Shown: positions 16,985-27,685, counted from the stretch's first letter. The stretch: DNA of 64,000 nucleotides from Halorarum salinum (GCF_013402875.1 NZ_CP058579.1:2728001-2792000), one strand, 5' to 3'. A program made the numbers and translations. The notes: generated from the letters alone by a model not told the origin.

Positions 16985-19242
16985 AGCTCACAGTCAAACC
17001 GCTGAAACAGAAGGACGCCGGACGGCGCCTCGCCGCCATAGACCGCGTCGCGGCCGATGAACTCGACCTCGCGGGCGGGGACTACATCCGCATCCAGGGC
17101 GACTCGACCGCCATCGCGCGGGTGTGGCCCGGCTACCCCGAGGACGACGACACCGGCGTCGTGCGCATCGACGGCCAGCTCCGGCAGGAGGCCGGAGTCG
17201 GCATCGACGACCGGGTGGAGGTCGAGGCGGCCGACGTCGAACCGGCCGAGCGCATCACCATCGCGCTCCCCCAGCAGTTCGGCATCCGCGGCAACGTCGG
17301 CTCCATCATCCGAGACAAGCTCTCGGGCCAGCCCGTGACGCAGGGCCAGACCATCCGGTTCCCGCTCGGGCTGGGGCTCATGGGCGGCGGCTCGCAGGCG
17401 GTCCCCCTGAAGATCGCCTCGACCCAGCCCTCGGGGACGGTCGTCATCACCGACTCGACCGAGGTCGACATCTCCGAGAAGCCGGCCGAGGAGATCACCG
17501 AGACGGCGGCGGCGGGCGGCGCGGAGTCGCCCGACGTCACCTACGAGGACATCGGCGGACTCGACGACGAACTCGAGCAGGTCCGGGAGATGATCGAGCT
17601 CCCGATGCGCCACCCGGAGCTGTTCAAGCGGCTCGGCATCGAGCCCCCGAAGGGGGTGCTCCTGCACGGCCCGCCCGGCACCGGGAAGACGCTCATCGCG
17701 AAGGCCGTCGCCAACGAGATCGACGCGCACTTCACGACCCTGTCGGGCCCCGAGATCATGTCGAAGTACTACGGGGAGTCCGAGGAGCAGCTCCGGGAGG
17801 TGTTCGAGGAGGCCTCCGAGAACGCCCCCGCGATCATCTTCATGGACGAACTCGACTCGATCGCGCCCAAGCGCGAGGAGGCCGGCGGCGACGTGGAGCG
17901 CCGCGTCGTGGCCCAGTTGCTCTCGCTGATGGACGGGCTCGAGGAGCGCGGCGAGGTCGTCGTCATCGGCGCCACGAACCGCGTGGACGCCATCGACCCC
18001 GCGCTCCGGCGGGGCGGCCGCTTCGACCGCGAGATCGAGATCGGCGTCCCGGACCGGGACGGCCGCAAGGAGATCCTCCAGGTCCACACCCGGAACATGC
18101 CGCTCGTGGAGGACATCGACCTCGACGAGTACGCCGAGTCCACCCACGGGTTCGTCGGCGCGGACCTCGAGTCGCTGGCCAAGGAGGCCGGCATGAACGC
18201 CCTCCGGCGCATCCGCCCGCAACTCGACCTCGACGCCGAGGAGATCGACGCCGAGGTGCTCGACTCCATCGAGGTGCGCGAGTCGGACGTGAAGGAGGCG
18301 ATGAAGGGAATCGAGCCCTCCGCGCTCCGGGAGGTGTTCGTCGAGATCCCCGACGTCACGTGGGGGGACGTCGGCGGGCTCGAGGACACGAAGGAACGGC
18401 TCCGCGAGACGATCCAGTGGCCCCTCGAGTATCCCGAAGTGTTCGAGGCGATGGACATGCAGTCGGCCAAGGGCGTCATGATGTACGGCCCGCCGGGGAC
18501 CGGCAAGACCATGCTCGCGAAGGCCATCGCGAACGAGTCCGACTCGAACTTCATCTCGATCAAGGGGCCCGAACTGCTCAACAAGTTCGTGGGCGAGTCC
18601 GAGAAGGGCGTCCGCGAGGTGTTCAGCAAGGCGCGCGAGAACGCCCCGACGATCGTGTTCTTCGACGAGATCGACTCCATCGCGACCGAGCGCGGCCGCA
18701 ACACGGGCGACTCGGGCGTCTCCGAGCGCGTCGTCTCACAGCTCCTGACCGAACTCGACGGGCTGGAGACGCTTGAGGACGTGGTCGTCATCGCGACGAC
18801 GAACCGGCCCGACCTCATCGACCCGGCGCTGCTGCGTCCCGGCCGGCTGGACCGCCACGTCCACGTGCCGGTGCCGGACGAGGATGCGCGTCGGGCCATC
18901 TTCGAGGTCCACACCGAGCACAAACCGCTCGCCGACGACGTCGACCTCGACTCGCTGGCCCGCCGGACGGACGGCTACGTCGGCGCCGACATCGAGGCGG
19001 TCTGCCGCGAGGCGTCGATGAACGCCTCCCGCGAGTTCATCGAGTCGGTGACCCGCGAGGAGGTCACGGAGTCCGTCGGCAACGTCCGCGTGACGATGGA
19101 CCACTTCGAGGACGCGCTCGAGGAGGTGAGCCCCTCGGTCACCGCCGAGGTGCGCGAGCGCTACCAGGACATCGAGAAGCGGTTCCAGCAGGCCGACACC
19201 GGGGAGCGCGAGGGGGACGAACTCGGGCGGACCTTCCAGTAA
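16981..19242 (+). CDS. cdc48: Cdc48/VCP-type AAA+ ATPase
   Basis: A 753-residue archaeal Cdc48, an unfoldase that works with the proteasome and remodels protein complexes. The N-domain (residues about 1-190) begins [19 protein letters not shown]1 has Walker A GPPGTGKT near residue 230 and Walker [17 protein letters not shown]2 has Walker A near residue 503 and [13 protein letters not shown]. Arginine-finger segments ([12 protein letters not shown] and [11 protein letters not shown]) are present. The C-terminal tail after residue about 735 is short and acidic, without an obvious HbYX proteasome-docking ending (it ends GRTFQ). Coupled upstream to an Hsp20-like gene; a hairpin follows the stop. 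Confidence 0.96.
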   Translation: MKLTVKPLKQKDAGRRLAAIDRVAADELDLAGGDYIRIQGDSTAIARVWPGYPEDDDTGVVRIDGQLRQEAGVGIDDRVEVEAADVEPAERITIALPQQFGIRGNVGSIIRDKLSGQPVTQGQTIRFPLGLGLMGGGSQAVPLKIASTQPSGTVVITDSTEVDISEKPAEEITETAAAGGAESPDVTYEDIGGLDDELEQVREMIELPMRHPELFKRLGIEPPKGVLLHGPPGTGKTLIAKAVANEIDAHFTTLSGPEIMSKYYGESEEQLREVFEEASENAPAIIFMDELDSIAPKREEAGGDVERRVVAQLLSLMDGLEERGEVVVIGATNRVDAIDPALRRGGRFDREIEIGVPDRDGRKEILQVHTRNMPLVEDIDLDEYAESTHGFVGADLESLAKEAGMNALRRIRPQLDLDAEEIDAEVLDSIEVRESDVKEAMKGIEPSALREVFVEIPDVTWGDVGGLEDTKERLRETIQWPLEYPEVFEAMDMQSAKGVMMYGPPGTGKTMLAKAIANESDSNFISIKGPELLNKFVGESEKGVREVFSKARENAPTIVFFDEIDSIATERGRNTGDSGVSERVVSQLLTELDGLETLEDVVVIATTNRPDLIDPALLRPGRLDRHVHVPVPDEDARRAIFEVHTEHKPLADDVDLDSLARRTDGYVGADIEAVCREASMNASREFIESVTREEVTESVGNVRVTMDHFEDALEEVSPSVTAEVRERYQDIEKRFQQADTGEREGDELGRTFQ

Positions 19243-19608
19243 CCCCCGTCGTCGGAGCCCCGGCCCGGGCCTCCGACGGGGAACCTCCCTGAATTGGGCC
19301 GACGAAACGCTCGTTCGGGCCTTCCGGTCGTCGCTCTCGACCGGTTGCCCGGCTCTCCCGTTTTTCGGTTCCGTAGCGCTTCTCCCGTTCGACGGCGTGT
19401 CCGTACGTCGGTCGATCGGGTCGTCCTCGGTACGAATCCACCGGGGGCTACAGCCGTTCTGCCGTTCGAGAACGCCATATCCGGTCGCTCGCCGACGACT
19501 TCGGGAGCAGTTACGGCGGCGTGTAGCGGATCGCGCCGATACGACGTGGTCGGCGGTCGCCCGTTCGACCCCAGTTCCCGACCGCCGTCGCGTACCGACG
19601 CCACCCCC
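19243..19608. other. 366-nt convergent intergenic region (cdc48 / EF-1alpha)
   Basis: No supported gene. Immediately after the cdc48 stop there is a strong GC hairpin: GTCGGAG at 19251-19257 pairs with CTCCGAC at 19271-19277 around a C/G-rich loop. A T5 tract at 19361-19365 (CCCGTTTTTCGG) is the clearest T-run and may terminate the cdc48 message. The remainder is GC-rich with overlapping open frames that show no family resemblance. Confidence 0.5.
19251..19277 (+). terminator. Hairpin directly after cdc48
   Basis: Perfect 7-bp stem GTCGGAG/CTCCGAC nine nucleotides after the cdc48 stop codon, with further C/G pairing possible inside and CCCC/GGGG outside. It lacks an adjacent U-tract, so termination versus 3'-end stabilisation is undecided. 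Confidence 0.35.
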
Positions 19609-20880
19609 TCAGGTTCGCTCGTTCACGCTGAGCACCTTGCCGGCCGCGATGGTCTGACCCATGTCGCGGATGGCGAAGCTGCCGAGTTCCGGGATCTCGC
19701 TCGACGGTTCGATGCTGAGCGGCTTCTGCGGGCGGATGGTGACGACCGCGGCGTCGCCGGACTTGATGAAGTCCGGGTTCTCCTCGGCGACCTCGCCCGA
19801 GGCGGGGTCGAGCTTCTGGTCGAGCGACTCGATCGTACACGCGACCTGCGCGGTGTGGGCGTGGAACACCGGCGTGTAACCCGCCGTGATCACGGACGGA
19901 TGTTGCATCACGACGATCTGGGCCTGGAACGTCTCGGCGACCGTCGGCGGGTCGTCGGCGGGGCCGCAGACGTCGCCGCGGCGGATGTCGTCCTTGCCGA
20001 TGCCGCGGACGTTGAACCCGACGTTGTCGCCCGGGCCCGCGTAGTCGACCTCCTCGTGGTGCATCTCGATGGTCTTCACTTCCCCGCCCACGTCGCTGGG
20101 CTGGAAATTGACGTTGTCGCCCGTGTTGAGCGTCCCCGTCTCGACGCGGCCGACCGGCACCGTCCCGATGCCCGAGATGGTGTAGACGTCCTGGATCGGC
20201 AGGCGGAGCGGCGCGTCCGTCGGCGGCGACGGTTCCGGTAGGTCGTTCAGCGCCTCGAGGAGGACGTTGCCGTCGTACCAGGGGGTGTTCTCGGACCGCT
20301 CGGCGACGTTGTCGCCCTTGAACGCGGACACCGGAATGAACTCGGCGTCCTCCGTGTCGAAGCGGACCTGATCGAGGAGCTCCCTGACTTCGCCGACGAC
20401 CTCGTCGTAGGTGTCCTGCGAGTAGTCGACGAGGTCCATCTTGTTGACGGCGACGATGAGTTCGTTGATGCCGAGCGTGCGGGCGAGGAAGACGTGCTCG
20501 CGGGTCTGGGGGGCGACGCCGTCGTCGGCCGCGACGACGAGCACCGCGTGATCTGCCTGGGAGGCGCCCGTGATCATGTTCTTCACGAAGTCGCGGTGCC
20601 CGGGCGTGTCGACGATGGTGAAGTAGTACGTGTCCGTGTCGAACTCCTGGTGGGCGATGTCGATGGTGACGCCGCGCTCGCGCTCCTCGGCCAGGTTGTC
20701 CATGACGTAGGCGAACTCGAAGCCGCCCTTGCCCTTCTCCTCGGCCTCCTCTCGGTGCTGCTCGATGACGTGCTCGGGGACGCTCCCGGTCTCGAAGAGG
20801 AGGCGACCCACGAGCGTGGACTTCCCGTGGTCGACGTGGCCGATGATGGCCAGGTTCTGGTGGGGTTTGTCTTGGCTCAT
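19609..20880 (-). CDS. tuf: Translation elongation factor EF-1alpha (stand-alone copy)
   Basis: A 423-residue archaeal EF-1alpha delivering aminoacyl-tRNA to the ribosome. G1 GHVDHGKST (near residue 14), G2 region [15 protein letters not shown]3 DTPGHRDF, G4 NKMD (near 147) and G5 SAFKGDN are intact; domains 2 and 3 follow with [12 protein letters not shown] and the ending [16 protein letters not shown]. In haloarchaea this gene normally lies in the str operon between EF-2 and S10; here it is flanked by convergent cdc48 and an unrelated small gene, so it is relocated or a second copy. G3 reads DTPG. A promoter lies directly upstream. Confidence 0.95.
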   Translation of the reverse strand: MSQDKPHQNLAIIGHVDHGKSTLVGRLLFETGSVPEHVIEQHREEAEEKGKGGFEFAYVMDNLAEERERGVTIDIAHQEFDTDTYYFTIVDTPGHRDFVKNMITGASQADHAVLVVAADDGVAPQTREHVFLARTLGINELIVAVNKMDLVDYSQDTYDEVVGEVRELLDQVRFDTEDAEFIPVSAFKGDNVAERSENTPWYDGNVLLEALNDLPEPSPPTDAPLRLPIQDVYTISGIGTVPVGRVETGTLNTGDNVNFQPSDVGGEVKTIEMHHEEVDYAGPGDNVGFNVRGIGKDDIRRGDVCGPADDPPTVAETFQAQIVVMQHPSVITAGYTPVFHAHTAQVACTIESLDQKLDPASGEVAEENPDFIKSGDAAVVTIRPQKPLSIEPSSEIPELGSFAIRDMGQTIAAGKVLSVNERT

Positions 20881-20901
20881 ACGCTAGTGATAGGGCCGGA
20901 A

Positions 20902-20911
20902 CGTACTATAG
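20902..20911 (-). promoter_or_regulatory. TATA-like element of EF-1alpha
   Basis: Minus-strand CTATAGTACG is centred about 27 nt before the EF-1alpha ATG, the distance expected for a leaderless transcript. Confidence 0.55.
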
Positions 20912-21022
20912 TGGTGGGGATGCACACACGTCCCCGTCGACGCGGACGGTGGCCGACCGAGTCAGTCCGACCCTGAACGACCTGTCGTCCCGTCGACCCG
21001 TAGTCGGCTCGCGTCGCCGACG

Positions 21023-21337
21023 CTACTCCCGCTTCAACCCGCCGCGCTCCTTGATCTGCATGATCCGCCGCACGTTCAGGTAGATCTCCTCGGGCGAGGT
21101 GTCCTCGTCGGGGTCGTACAGGTCCGAGACGCGGTAGAGGATCGCCGAGAGCTGTTTCGACTCGCTGGACTCGCCCCGAACGTCCTCCGCGAGTTGGCGG
21201 ACGAACTCCCGGCGGCGCTCGTCGGGGGTGAACTCGGCGTCCGAGTCGGGTGCGAGCGCCCAGTCCTCCTCCTCGTCCCGTGACTCGGGGGGGAGGTCGT
21301 CGTCCTCGGCGTCCGAACCGGAACCCGCGTCGGTCAT
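21023..21337 (-). CDS. Conserved haloarchaeal acidic protein, unknown
   Basis: A 104-residue, very acidic protein (MTDAGSGSDAEDDDLPPESR). The second half is helical and better conserved in character: FTPDERRREFVRQLAED, SKQLSAILYRVSDLYDP, SPEEIYLNVRRIMQIKE. No cysteine clusters, membrane segments or known domain. It starts 73 nt after the Mrp/ApbC gene in the same direction, so the two may be co-transcribed. No function can be assigned. Confidence 0.7.
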   Translation of the reverse strand: MTDAGSGSDAEDDDLPPESRDEEEDWALAPDSDAEFTPDERRREFVRQLAEDVRGESSESKQLSAILYRVSDLYDPDEDTSPEEIYLNVRRIMQIKERGGLKRE

Positions 21338-21410
21338 GAGTCGTCCGTCTCCGCCCGGCGCCTAAGCGCTTGCTGAATCGGGGCGGAAGGCGGCCGGAAC
21401 GGAAGGGAGC

Positions 21411-22481
21411 TTACTGGCTGGGCGGACCCGAGGCGGCGCGCTGGCTCGCCTTCCGGCGCTGCACGATGCCGACGTTGTTCGCGACGTTCTCGGTGACCAG
21501 CCTGAACGCGTCGGCGGTGTCGGAGTCCTCGCGGAGCACGATCGGCTTTCCGCCATCGCCGCCCTTCCTGACGTCCGGGTCGAGCGGGACGCCGCCGAGG
21601 AACGGGAGGTCGTTGTCCGCGGCGAACGCCTTGCCGCCGCCCTTGCCGAACACGTCGTGTTCGCTGCCGCAGTCCGGGCAGACGAAGCCGCTCATGTTCT
21701 CGACGATGCCGAGCACGTTCGTGTCGTGCTTGCCGAACATCCGCAGCCCCTTGTTCGCGTCGTCGAGCGCCACGTCCTCCGGGGTGGTGACGATGACGGC
21801 GCCGGTGAGCGGGAGCGTCTGGAGGATGGTGAGCTGGGTGTCCCCGGTGCCCGGGGGGAGATCGAGCACCATGTAGTCGAGTTCGCCCCACTCGACGTCC
21901 TCGACGAGCTGGGTGAGCACCTTGTGGACCATCGGTCCCCGCCAGATGACCGGGTCGTCCTCGCCCACGAGGAACGCCATGCTCATCAGCCGCATGCCGT
22001 ACTTCTCCGGCGGAACGATCGTCTCCTCGCCGGTCGCGCGCGGCGCCTCGTCGGCGTCGACCATCCGGGGCACGTTCGGCCCGTACACGTCGGCGTCGAA
22101 CAGGCCGACGCGTGCGCCCAGTTCCGAGAGCCCGGCCGCGAGGTTCACCGCCACGGTCGACTTGCCGACGCCGCCCTTCCCCGAGGCGACGGCGATCACG
22201 TTCTTCACGCCGGGGAGCACCTGCTCGTCCCCCGAGAGGTCCGAGGGGACGGACGCCGAGAGGTCGACGTCGTACTCGAGGTCCGAGAGTTCCTCGCGCA
22301 CCCGCTCGGCGATTCGCGTCTCGTGGGGGGAGTACGGCGCGCCCAGCGCGAGCGACACGCGAACGACCCCCGCGTCGTCGTCGACGTCGATCGCGTTCAC
22401 CAGCCCCAGCGAGACGACGTCGTCGCCGAGGTCCGGGTCCTCGACGGCCGCGAGGCGCTCGCGGACCGTGGATTCGTCCAT
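21411..22481 (-). CDS. apbC: Mrp/NBP35-family Fe-S carrier P-loop ATPase
   Basis: A 356-residue protein with an N-terminal MIP18 (DUF59)-like domain (residues about 1-85, [18 protein letters not shown]) and a MinD/Mrp ATPase domain. The deviant Walker A is [10 protein letters not shown] near residue 101; [26 protein letters not shown] and the Fe-S ligand pair in [12 protein letters not shown] are all present. Such proteins scaffold or carry Fe-S clusters to apoproteins; the archaeal homologue binds a bridging cluster at the CxxC. The Fe-S-rich genes in this window (MoaA, FixCX, ferredoxin, GlcDF fusion) are plausible clients. Confidence 0.92.
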   Translation of the reverse strand: MDESTVRERLAAVEDPDLGDDVVSLGLVNAIDVDDDAGVVRVSLALGAPYSPHETRIAERVREELSDLEYDVDLSASVPSDLSGDEQVLPGVKNVIAVASGKGGVGKSTVAVNLAAGLSELGARVGLFDADVYGPNVPRMVDADEAPRATGEETIVPPEKYGMRLMSMAFLVGEDDPVIWRGPMVHKVLTQLVEDVEWGELDYMVLDLPPGTGDTQLTILQTLPLTGAVIVTTPEDVALDDANKGLRMFGKHDTNVLGIVENMSGFVCPDCGSEHDVFGKGGGKAFAADNDLPFLGGVPLDPDVRKGGDGGKPIVLREDSDTADAFRLVTENVANNVGIVQRRKASQRAASGPPSQ

Positions 22482-22629
22482 GCCCGTGGGTCCGCGAGGA
22501 CGCCGAATAAGGGTTTTGACCGGTCACCCCGATGAGTTCCCCTCCACCGCCGTGAAGCAACCACATCCGGTTACATCAACCCCCGTATCGGCCACAGATT
22601 CAAGTACGCACGCACGAACCCTCGACCAT

Positions 22630-23598
22630 ATGCCGACGCCGCTCGCGGACGAGTTCGGGAGGGAGGTGACGGGGGTACGGGTCTCGCTGACGGACCGGTG
22701 TAACTTCGACTGCGTCTACTGTCACAACGAGGGGCTCGGCGACACGCGCGGTCCGATGGACCCCCAGGACGACGAGATGTCCGCCGACGACGTCGTGCGC
22801 TTCCTGGAGGTCGCCGCCGAGTTCGGCGTCGACTCGGTGAAGTTCACGGGCGGCGAGCCGATGCTGCGCGACGACCTGGAGGAGATCGTCCGCCGGACGC
22901 CCGACTCGATGGAGACGTCGATGACGACGAACGGCACGTTCCTGCCCGGGCGAGCGGAGGGGCTCGTGGACGCCGGCCTCGACCGCGTGAACGTCTCACA
23001 GGACGCGCTCGACCCCGACGCGTTCGCGGAGATCACCAAGTCCGGCGCCTACGAGCGGGTGATGGAGGGCGTCGAGGCGGCCCTCGACGCGGGACTCGCG
23101 CCGGTGAAGCTGAACATGGTCGTGTTCGAGCACACCGCCGGCTACGTCGAGGGGATGGTCGAGCACGTCGCGGAAAACGACGGGCTCCAGCTCCAGCTCA
23201 TCGAGTACATGCCGGAGCTGACCGGCAGGCCCGAGTGGAACATCGACATCGGGAGGGTTCACGACTGGCTCGCCGACATCGCGGACCGCGTCGAGCACCG
23301 CGAGATGCACGACCGGAAGCGCTACTTCGTCGACGGCGGGATGGTCGAGATCGTCGATCCGGTCGAGAACGAGACGTTCTGCGCGAACTGCGGGCGCGTC
23401 CGCGTCACCCACGAGGGCTACCTGAAGGGCTGTCTGAACCGCAACGACGACCTCCGTTCGATGGGCGAGATGACGAAACCGGAGATCCGCGAGGCGTTCC
23501 GCGAGGTCGTCGCGAACCGCGTCCCCTACTACGGGGAGTACCTCGTCGAGAACGACCGCGGCGAGTACGAGGTCGACGAGAAGTACATCGGCGCGTAG
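22630..23598 (+). CDS. moaA: GTP 3',8-cyclase (molybdenum cofactor)
   Basis: A 322-residue radical-SAM enzyme that with MoaC makes cyclic pyranopterin monophosphate. The N-terminal cluster motif is CNFDCVYC, the glycine-rich SAM loop is FTGGEPMLR, and the C-terminal 4Fe-4S site is CANC plus the Cys in YLKGC, fitting CxxC-x13-C. Characteristic GRVRVTHEG and MTTNG segments are present. The chain ends EKYIGA rather than in the Gly-Gly pair seen in bacterial and human enzymes. It is divergent from apbC, sharing a 148-nt intergenic region. Confidence 0.92.
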   Translation: MPTPLADEFGREVTGVRVSLTDRCNFDCVYCHNEGLGDTRGPMDPQDDEMSADDVVRFLEVAAEFGVDSVKFTGGEPMLRDDLEEIVRRTPDSMETSMTTNGTFLPGRAEGLVDAGLDRVNVSQDALDPDAFAEITKSGAYERVMEGVEAALDAGLAPVKLNMVVFEHTAGYVEGMVEHVAENDGLQLQLIEYMPELTGRPEWNIDIGRVHDWLADIADRVEHREMHDRKRYFVDGGMVEIVDPVENETFCANCGRVRVTHEGYLKGCLNRNDDLRSMGEMTKPEIREAFREVVANRVPYYGEYLVENDRGEYEVDEKYIGA

Positions 23599-23670
23599 CC
23601 GGCCGCGACCCGTCCCTCACCGTCGGTCCCCGACCCGTACCCTCTTTTGCCGCCCGACCGATGCGACCCC

Positions 23671-24060
23671 ATGGATCCGGCCGACCTCCCGGAGCCCGGC
23701 ACCGTCGTCCGCCACGAGCGCACGTTCACCCGCGGTGAGGTGGAACGGTTCGCGGACCTCTCCGGGGACCGCGGCGACCACCACGAGGAACCCGACGAGG
23801 ACGGCCGAGTCGTCGTCCACGGCCTGCTCACCGCCACGCTCCCGACGAAGATCGGCGGCGACCTCGACGTGCTCGCCCGGACCATGACCTTCGAGTTCCA
23901 CCGGCCGGTGTACACCGGCGAGCGGGTCGCCTGTGAGGTGACCGTAGAGAGCGTCGAGCGCGGCGACGGGCGCGCGGATCTCGATGCGAGCATCGAGTGC
24001 CACGACGGAGCGGGCGAGGTCGTCCTCACGGGCGAGTTCGACGGCGTCGTGTTCGCCTGA
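23671..24060 (+). CDS. MaoC-like hot-dog dehydratase
   Basis: A 129-residue hot-dog protein. The hydratase dyad fits FADLSGDRGDHH, with Asp and a His five residues on, as in (R)-specific enoyl-CoA hydratases; the VVHGLLTATLPTKIG helix follows, then MTFEFHRPVYTGERVACEV as the central strand. It probably hydrates or dehydrates an acyl-CoA. The ATG at 23671 is preferred over an in-frame TTG 24 nt upstream. It is 72 nt downstream of moaA and could be read through, but no functional tie is evident. Confidence 0.78.
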   Translation: MDPADLPEPGTVVRHERTFTRGEVERFADLSGDRGDHHEEPDEDGRVVVHGLLTATLPTKIGGDLDVLARTMTFEFHRPVYTGERVACEVTVESVERGDGRADLDASIECHDGAGEVVLTGEFDGVVFA

Positions 24061-24245
24061 GCGCCCCGCCGACGCGGTACACGCGCCGGAGGCAGTCGTG
24101 TGACCAGCTCGCCCGGCAGGCCCGCGCGGATCTCTCCGACGTGCGGTACGGTCCCGGCTCGGAGGCCGACTCCGCGGAATGCGACGGGCGGTTCCGGTTC
24201 CCTGCAGCGATTCCGTCGAGTACGGGGCGCGGTCGGGAACCGGAC

Positions 24246-24743
24246 TCAGCCGGGCACCAGGACGAACGCGACGAACCCGACGAGCATCGAGAGCGTGAGG
24301 AGGAACTGCGCGACCGCGGAGGCGAGCAGCCCCGCGACCGTCCACGCCGACGCGACGGCGGCCTCGCGTGGCTCCTTTCCGGCCCGGAGCTCCGCCGCCG
24401 CGACGACGCCGACCAGCCCGAGAATCGCGCCGAGCGGCCCCAGGAAGAGGAACAGCAGGAGCGACGCGACCCCCGCGAGGAGGACCGTCCCCGTCTCCGC
24501 GCCGCCGGCCTTCGCGGCGATTGCGCCGCCGAAGTGCTCGACGAGGGCCGTCGTGACGCCGACGAGGGTGAAGCCTGCGAGGAGCAGGGGGTCGATCGCG
24601 CCGCCCGCCTCCGAGGGGCCGAGGAAGTGGTGGAGGTAGACGCCGGCGAGCGCCGTCACCCCCGCGGGGACGAGGGGGAGGACGCTCCCCGCGACGGCCG
24701 CGACGAGGAGCAGGGTCGAAAGCGCCGTGACTGGGTCGACCAT
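24246..24743 (-). CDS. DUF456-family membrane protein
   Basis: A 165-residue hydrophobic protein with about five membrane helices, starting MVDPVTALSTLLLVAAVAGS. The VLPLVPAG turn after the first helix and the glycine-rich GPLGAILGLVGVVAAAEL segment match the DUF456 pattern. Members are widespread small membrane proteins without established function. It lies 71 nt downstream of tmcA in the same direction. No signal peptide beyond the first helix. Confidence 0.72.
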   Translation of the reverse strand: MVDPVTALSTLLLVAAVAGSVLPLVPAGVTALAGVYLHHFLGPSEAGGAIDPLLLAGFTLVGVTTALVEHFGGAIAAKAGGAETGTVLLAGVASLLLFLFLGPLGAILGLVGVVAAAELRAGKEPREAAVASAWTVAGLLASAVAQFLLTLSMLVGFVAFVLVPG

Positions 24744-24814
24744 GGACGTTCGAGGCGCCGGGGGTCGAAGAAGTTCCCGGGTCCGGAAGGTCGACCGCAG
24801 CCGTCGCGTCCCCG

Positions 24815-27058
24815 TCAGTCGTGCTGCTCGAAGCGGGCCCGCTCCTCGCGGGCGACGGCGGTGCCGTACTCCCCGACGAGCGACCGGTAGGCGCCCCCGA
24901 GCGCGCGCATGCACTGTCGGGTGGAGACGAACCCCAGTTCGTCGGCCACCGACTCCCAGGGGCGGGCCTGCAACACCTTCCCGACGAGCAGCCGTTCCTC
25001 CCTGGCGGAGAGGCCGGCGGACCCCTCGAGGAGATGTGCGAGCGCGAGCCGTCGGAACGGTCGCGGGGCCGCGCCGTACGCGCCGGGGCCGAACGAGGCG
25101 CCGACCACGACGCGCCACTCGTACTCCGAGAGGTCGAGCAGGGGCTCGGGGTCCGCCTCGCAGGCCCGGAGCGCCCCCCGGATCACGTCCGGGTCAACGT
25201 CGCGCAGCGCGTCCGAGAGCGCGTCGCCCACGCGGTCACGGAACCGCGCGGCGTTCCGGTCGTGGAGTTCGCGGCCGGCCCGGCTCGTCGGCCCGAGCAT
25301 CACCGCCGAGTGCTCGCCGCTGGCGTCGTTGCGCGTCGTCGCGAGGTGGACGGTCCGGTAGCCGTTCCGCCGCCAGAACCGGAGGAGCTCCGGCGTCGCG
25401 CCGAACCCCGTGCCGAAGTAGTCCGCCCGATCGCAGAGTTCCCTGTGGACCTCCTCGAGCAGTCGCGACCCGAGCCCCTCGTCGCGGACCGCGTGGTGGG
25501 TGGCGATGCGCATCACCCGGTAGCCGACCGGCTCCGCCGCGTCCTCGTCCCGAAGTTGGCTGGTCAACACGTCGGGGATCATGTTCCCCCGGACGCGTGC
25601 TCCCTCGTACATCGACGCCCGGGTGTCCGCGTCGAGCCCGCCCTCGCGCGCGAGCAGCGCGACCGAGACGACGTGCCCCTCGTGGGCGAGCGCTCGGAGC
25701 GAGAGGTTCGGGGCGTCGAGCAGCCTTGCGAGGTCGTCGGGTTCGGTCCGGTAGTGCGCGAGCACGAGCAGGCCGAACGCCTCGCCAAGCTGGCGCTCGT
25801 CGTCGGCCAGTTCCCCCGCGTCGACGACGCGATAGCGCGTCGACTCGGGCGTCGCGTCTGCGACCGCGTCAGCGACCGCCGGGCGCGCGTCGAGCATGAG
25901 CGCGTGGAACGCCCACGCCTCGACCGGGTCGCCGGCCGCGTAGCGGATGGGGTCCTCGAGCCGGACCTCCCGCACGTCGCGGTCGGCCTCCCGTAACCGG
26001 TCCCGAAACCGGACCGAGAACCCGCGTCCGGCCCCCTCGTAGCCGTGGACCGTCGTGACGAACGCGACCGCGGACGCCGCGAGGAACCGTTCGAGCAGTC
26101 GGACCGGCAGCGCGGCCGCCTCGTCCACCACGACGACGTCGGCCTCGGCCGCGACCGCCGCGGCGTCCGCCGGGGATTCGTACCCGACGCGACCGCCGGC
26201 GGTCGATTCGAGCGAGCCGTCGTCCGCGCCGTCGAGCGCGTCCTCCCCCTCCAGCAGTTCCCGTGCCCGGTCGAACAGGGCGTCCGTGCCCCGGGCGTCC
26301 GCCGCGGTGACGAGCACGTCGCGCCCCTCCAGGGCGAGCGCCCCGGCGGCGAGGCCGGCGGCGCTCGATTTCCCCCGGCCCCTGTCGGCCTCCAGTACGA
26401 CGGCGTTCCCGGGGTGACGGAGCCGCTCGAGCGCCCGCACGGCGCGCGACTGGTCCCGGGTGAGACACGACGCGTAGGCCGATTCGGCGAAGGCGTGCTT
26501 CGCGGGCACGGTCGGTTCCGGCGACTGTCGAGGCGCGCTCCCGTCCGTCAACCCGTCGCGTTCCAGTACGCCGGCGTCCGCGTCGTAGACGGCGACGCCG
26601 GGGTGTCGCCGGAGCGTCCGAACGAGTCGGGTCCGGAACCGTCCCGTCACGTCCGCCACGGTGAACGGCGGGACGGCGAGCGACTCGTCGAAGTCGTCGC
26701 GGCGGTCCGACCACTCCCCGAGCGGCGGCGCGAGCAGGACGTAGAGCCCGCCGCCGTCGACCGCGCCGACCGACTGGCCGACGGCGTTCGCGGAGAACTC
26801 CTCGAAGGCGTCGAGGACGACGGCGTCCCTGGTGGTTCCCAGGAGGCGATCGGCGTGCTTCGGCCGCAGGCGGTCGTACCTTAACCCCTCGCGGGTGGTG
26901 AGCAGCGTGGCGTCCTCGGCGTCGACCGCGGCCGCGTCGAGGGCGTCGTAGGCGGCGTCGAGACACGAGTCCCGGTCGCCGTGGACGACGAGGAGCCGTC
27001 GCTGGTCGGTCTCCCGAGCCTCCTCCAGGAGGGCGACCACGGCGTCCCGGAACGGCAT
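24815..27058 (-). CDS. tmcA: tRNA(Met) cytidine acetyltransferase TmcA
   Basis: A 747-residue RNA acetyltransferase of the TmcA/Kre33/NAT10 family that makes N4-acetylcytidine using acetyl-CoA and ATP. Domain order is as in the family: N-terminal DUF1726-like domain (about 30-190), helicase-like ATPase with Walker A EADRGRGKSS near residue 220 and VVVDEAAALPV as Walker B, GNAT acetyltransferase about 400-560 with VRGNMIPDVLTSQLRD and DEGLGSRLLEEV, and a C-terminal RNA-binding tail. Haloarchaeal length is slightly greater than bacterial. The upstream divergent gene encodes a ferredoxin. Confidence 0.94.
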   Translation of the reverse strand: MPFRDAVVALLEEARETDQRRLLVVHGDRDSCLDAAYDALDAAAVDAEDATLLTTREGLRYDRLRPKHADRLLGTTRDAVVLDAFEEFSANAVGQSVGAVDGGGLYVLLAPPLGEWSDRRDDFDESLAVPPFTVADVTGRFRTRLVRTLRRHPGVAVYDADAGVLERDGLTDGSAPRQSPEPTVPAKHAFAESAYASCLTRDQSRAVRALERLRHPGNAVVLEADRGRGKSSAAGLAAGALALEGRDVLVTAADARGTDALFDRARELLEGEDALDGADDGSLESTAGGRVGYESPADAAAVAAEADVVVVDEAAALPVRLLERFLAASAVAFVTTVHGYEGAGRGFSVRFRDRLREADRDVREVRLEDPIRYAAGDPVEAWAFHALMLDARPAVADAVADATPESTRYRVVDAGELADDERQLGEAFGLLVLAHYRTEPDDLARLLDAPNLSLRALAHEGHVVSVALLAREGGLDADTRASMYEGARVRGNMIPDVLTSQLRDEDAAEPVGYRVMRIATHHAVRDEGLGSRLLEEVHRELCDRADYFGTGFGATPELLRFWRRNGYRTVHLATTRNDASGEHSAVMLGPTSRAGRELHDRNAARFRDRVGDALSDALRDVDPDVIRGALRACEADPEPLLDLSEYEWRVVVGASFGPGAYGAAPRPFRRLALAHLLEGSAGLSAREERLLVGKVLQARPWESVADELGFVSTRQCMRALGGAYRSLVGEYGTAVAREERARFEQHD

Positions 27059-27167
27059 GCTCGCCCGTAGTCGGTTCGAGCGGATGGTTCTTTCCGTCCG
27101 CGGCGACGGCGAGGGTCGATTCCCGCCGACGACCGGACGCCGCGGGCGGGGTGGCGTCGCCGGGTGG

Positions 27168-27175
27168 TTTAATTA
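27168..27175 (+). promoter_or_regulatory. TATA box of ferredoxin gene
   Basis: TTTAATTA lies 26-33 nt before the ATG at 27201. This spacing supports that ATG (MAIDPS) as the start rather than the in-frame ATG at 27177, which would lie inside the promoter. Confidence 0.65.
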
Positions 27176-27176
27176 G

Positions 27177-27530
<354 letters not shown>

Positions 27531-27677
27531 GGTCCAGGTCGACCCGCTCCGGCGCGCGGTCACGCTCGCGCCGCGGGCCCGAGTCGCACGGGGGCCCGTC
27601 GGTCCCGGTCAGCCGCGGTCCCCCAGCGGCGCCTCCGCGTCGCTCCGGGGAAGGCTCGGCTCTCAGCGGAGCAACAG

Positions 27678-27685
27678 TTATTAAT
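27678..27685 (+). promoter_or_regulatory. TATA box of the fix operon
   Basis: TTATTAAT within the AT-rich run at 27676-27688, 36-43 nt before the fixA ATG. The expected start of transcription is about ten nucleotides ahead of the ATG. It marks fixA-fixB-fixCX-unknown as one operon separate from the ferredoxin. Confidence 0.65.

Noticed and set aside
19243-19608. Open frames in the cdc48/EF-1alpha intergenic region
   Set aside because: Composition is arginine-rich in all frames, no promoter or homologous motif; treated as non-coding.
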